Assembly: GCF_000332275.1 (NCBI RefSeq)
Contig: NZ_CM001776.1
Span: forward strand, 1,287,268-1,351,267
Direction of reading: 5' to 3'
Origin: Synechococcus sp. PCC 7336
Lineage (GTDB): Bacteria > Cyanobacteriota > Cyanobacteriia > Thermostichales > PCC-7336
DNA length: 64,000 bases
A program made the position numbers and the translations under genes. This document shows positions 63,433-64,000 of the stretch, in pieces. The first letter of the stretch is position 1, and every line of letters begins with the position of its first letter. The notes beneath the pieces were generated by a model, which saw nothing but the letters and a program-made list of their open reading frames with translations, was not told the DNA's origin and ran no database searches.

Positions 63433-64000
63433 GTGTCTGCCAATCCCTCCGATACAATCGCCGCCATCGCCACCGCCGCCGTTCCCGCCCGAGGCAGCGT
63501 CGGCATCGTGCGCGTCTCCGGTCCCGAAGCCCTCGATCTTGCTAAAGTGCTCTTCCATCCAGCGGGCAAGCCCGCTTGGGACAGTCATCGCATTCTGTAC
63601 GGCAGCTTGCGGGATGCTGCGGGGAACGAAATTGACGAAGCTCTGTTGCTGTGGATGCAAGCCCCCCGTTCCTACACTCGCGAGGATGTGGTGGAGTTTC
63701 ACTGTCACGGCGGCATTATGGTGGTGCAGGCTGCACTGCAGGCTTGTTTGCAGCAGGGGGCACGGCTGGCAGAGCCCGGAGAATTTACATTGCGGGCCTT
63801 TTTGAATGGGCGGATTGACTTAACTCAAGCGGAGAGTATTTCGCAGTTGGTGGGTTCGCAGTCGGAGCAGGCGGCCCAGTTGGCCTTGGCGGGGGTGCGG
63901 GGCAAGTTGGCCCAACCGATTCGGGAGTTGCGATCGCGCTGCCTCGATGTGCTGGCGACGGTGGAAGCCCAGATTGATTTTGAAGACGATTTGGGGCCGC
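63433..64000 (+). CDS. mnmE: tRNA modification GTPase MnmE, 5' part
   Basis: The first 189 codons of MnmE, which with MnmG forms the cmnm5 modification at tRNA wobble uridine 34. The N-terminal folate-binding domain is clear: [29 protein letters not shown], then [40 protein letters not shown] and [14 protein letters not shown] at the window edge. The GTG start at 63433 fits the usual N-terminus. The GTPase domain lies beyond the window. Confidence 0.93.
   Translation, partial: MSANPSDTIAAIATAAVPARGSVGIVRVSGPEALDLAKVLFHPAGKPAWDSHRILYGSLRDAAGNEIDEALLLWMQAPRSYTREDVVEFHCHGGIMVVQAALQACLQQGARLAEPGEFTLRAFLNGRIDLTQAESISQLVGSQSEQAAQLALAGVRGKLAQPIRELRSRCLDVLATVEAQIDFEDDLGP

Noticed and set aside
1-64000. 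CRISPR arrays, rRNA and tRNA genes
   Set aside because: I looked for regularly spaced repeats, TTCGA-type T-loops and conserved rRNA blocks and found none that hold up; a tRNA or covariance scan would be the decisive test.

Overview
The window comes from a cyanobacterium, probably a unicellular Synechococcus-like one with a GC-rich genome. HIP1 octamers (GCGATCGC) are scattered over most of the DNA. Several genes belong to families found almost only in cyanobacteria or typical of them: NblA, DUF2811, DUF3110, DUF4168, an acyl-ACP synthetase-like ligase, a cyAbrB fragment and many Uma2 genes. I saw no rRNA, tRNA or CRISPR array. I cannot name the species from sequence alone.

Left part (0.1-8.3 kb): an MscS-type channel and an SRPBCC-like protein read leftward. 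They are separated from rightward DUF2811 and TldE/PmbA genes by about 150 bp holding TTTTCCACA DnaA boxes and degenerate copies at roughly 11-bp steps, a candidate replication origin or DnaA-binding locus. An amino-acid binding protein, a BlaI/M56-peptidase pair and an acyltransferase follow. From 8.6 to 12.3 kb lies an AT-rich, HIP1-poor cassette: a STAND (NB-ARC-TPR) ATPase, a Sec-signal protein and a Tat-signal protein, then an IS5-family transposase remnant.

12.6-34.2 kb is mostly ordinary chromosome: an acyl-ACP synthetase-like ligase next to a PlsC-like acyltransferase, a GPH-type sugar symporter with NanE, a pentapeptide-repeat protein, a DUF815 ATPase, a FecR-domain protein, an orphan peptide-type permease, fbp-zwf without opcA, and a HEAT-fused M1 aminopeptidase. 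From 34.4 to 37.6 kb is a second AT-rich module: an amidase, a large secreted coiled-coil protein with a possible outer-membrane barrel, and a small beta-rich protein.

38.1-58.0 kb is unusually rich in amino-acid breakdown genes: an amino-acid dehydrogenase, an aldehyde dehydrogenase and a 2-oxoacid decarboxylase in one leftward run; an aldehyde dehydrogenase, a class III aminotransferase and a DUF1338 enzyme in another (a possible lysine/2-oxoadipate route); SDR-type threonine dehydrogenase plus Kbl; and threonine ammonia-lyase. Between them lie NblA, an intact RES/Xre toxin-antitoxin pair whose toxin seems to start at CTG, a paired-hairpin IS200/IS605-like remnant, and a metal locus. The metal locus has a multicopper oxidase, a Met-rich secreted protein and a CmtR-like ArsR regulator; a perfect 40-bp palindrome lies in the divergent spacer and a truncated cation exporter sits downstream. 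A 28-codon membrane-peptide gene with its own Shine-Dalgarno sequence and hairpin sits at 52.1 kb.

The right end carries LysR, a TrpD2-like gene, mobA, ParD with a frameshifted ParE, a tandem universal stress protein and the 5' part of mnmE, which runs off the window. Many broken genes (ParE, VapC, cyAbrB, CDF exporter, Uma2, IS5 and IS200-like pieces) show that the intergenic spaces collect mobile and toxin-antitoxin debris.
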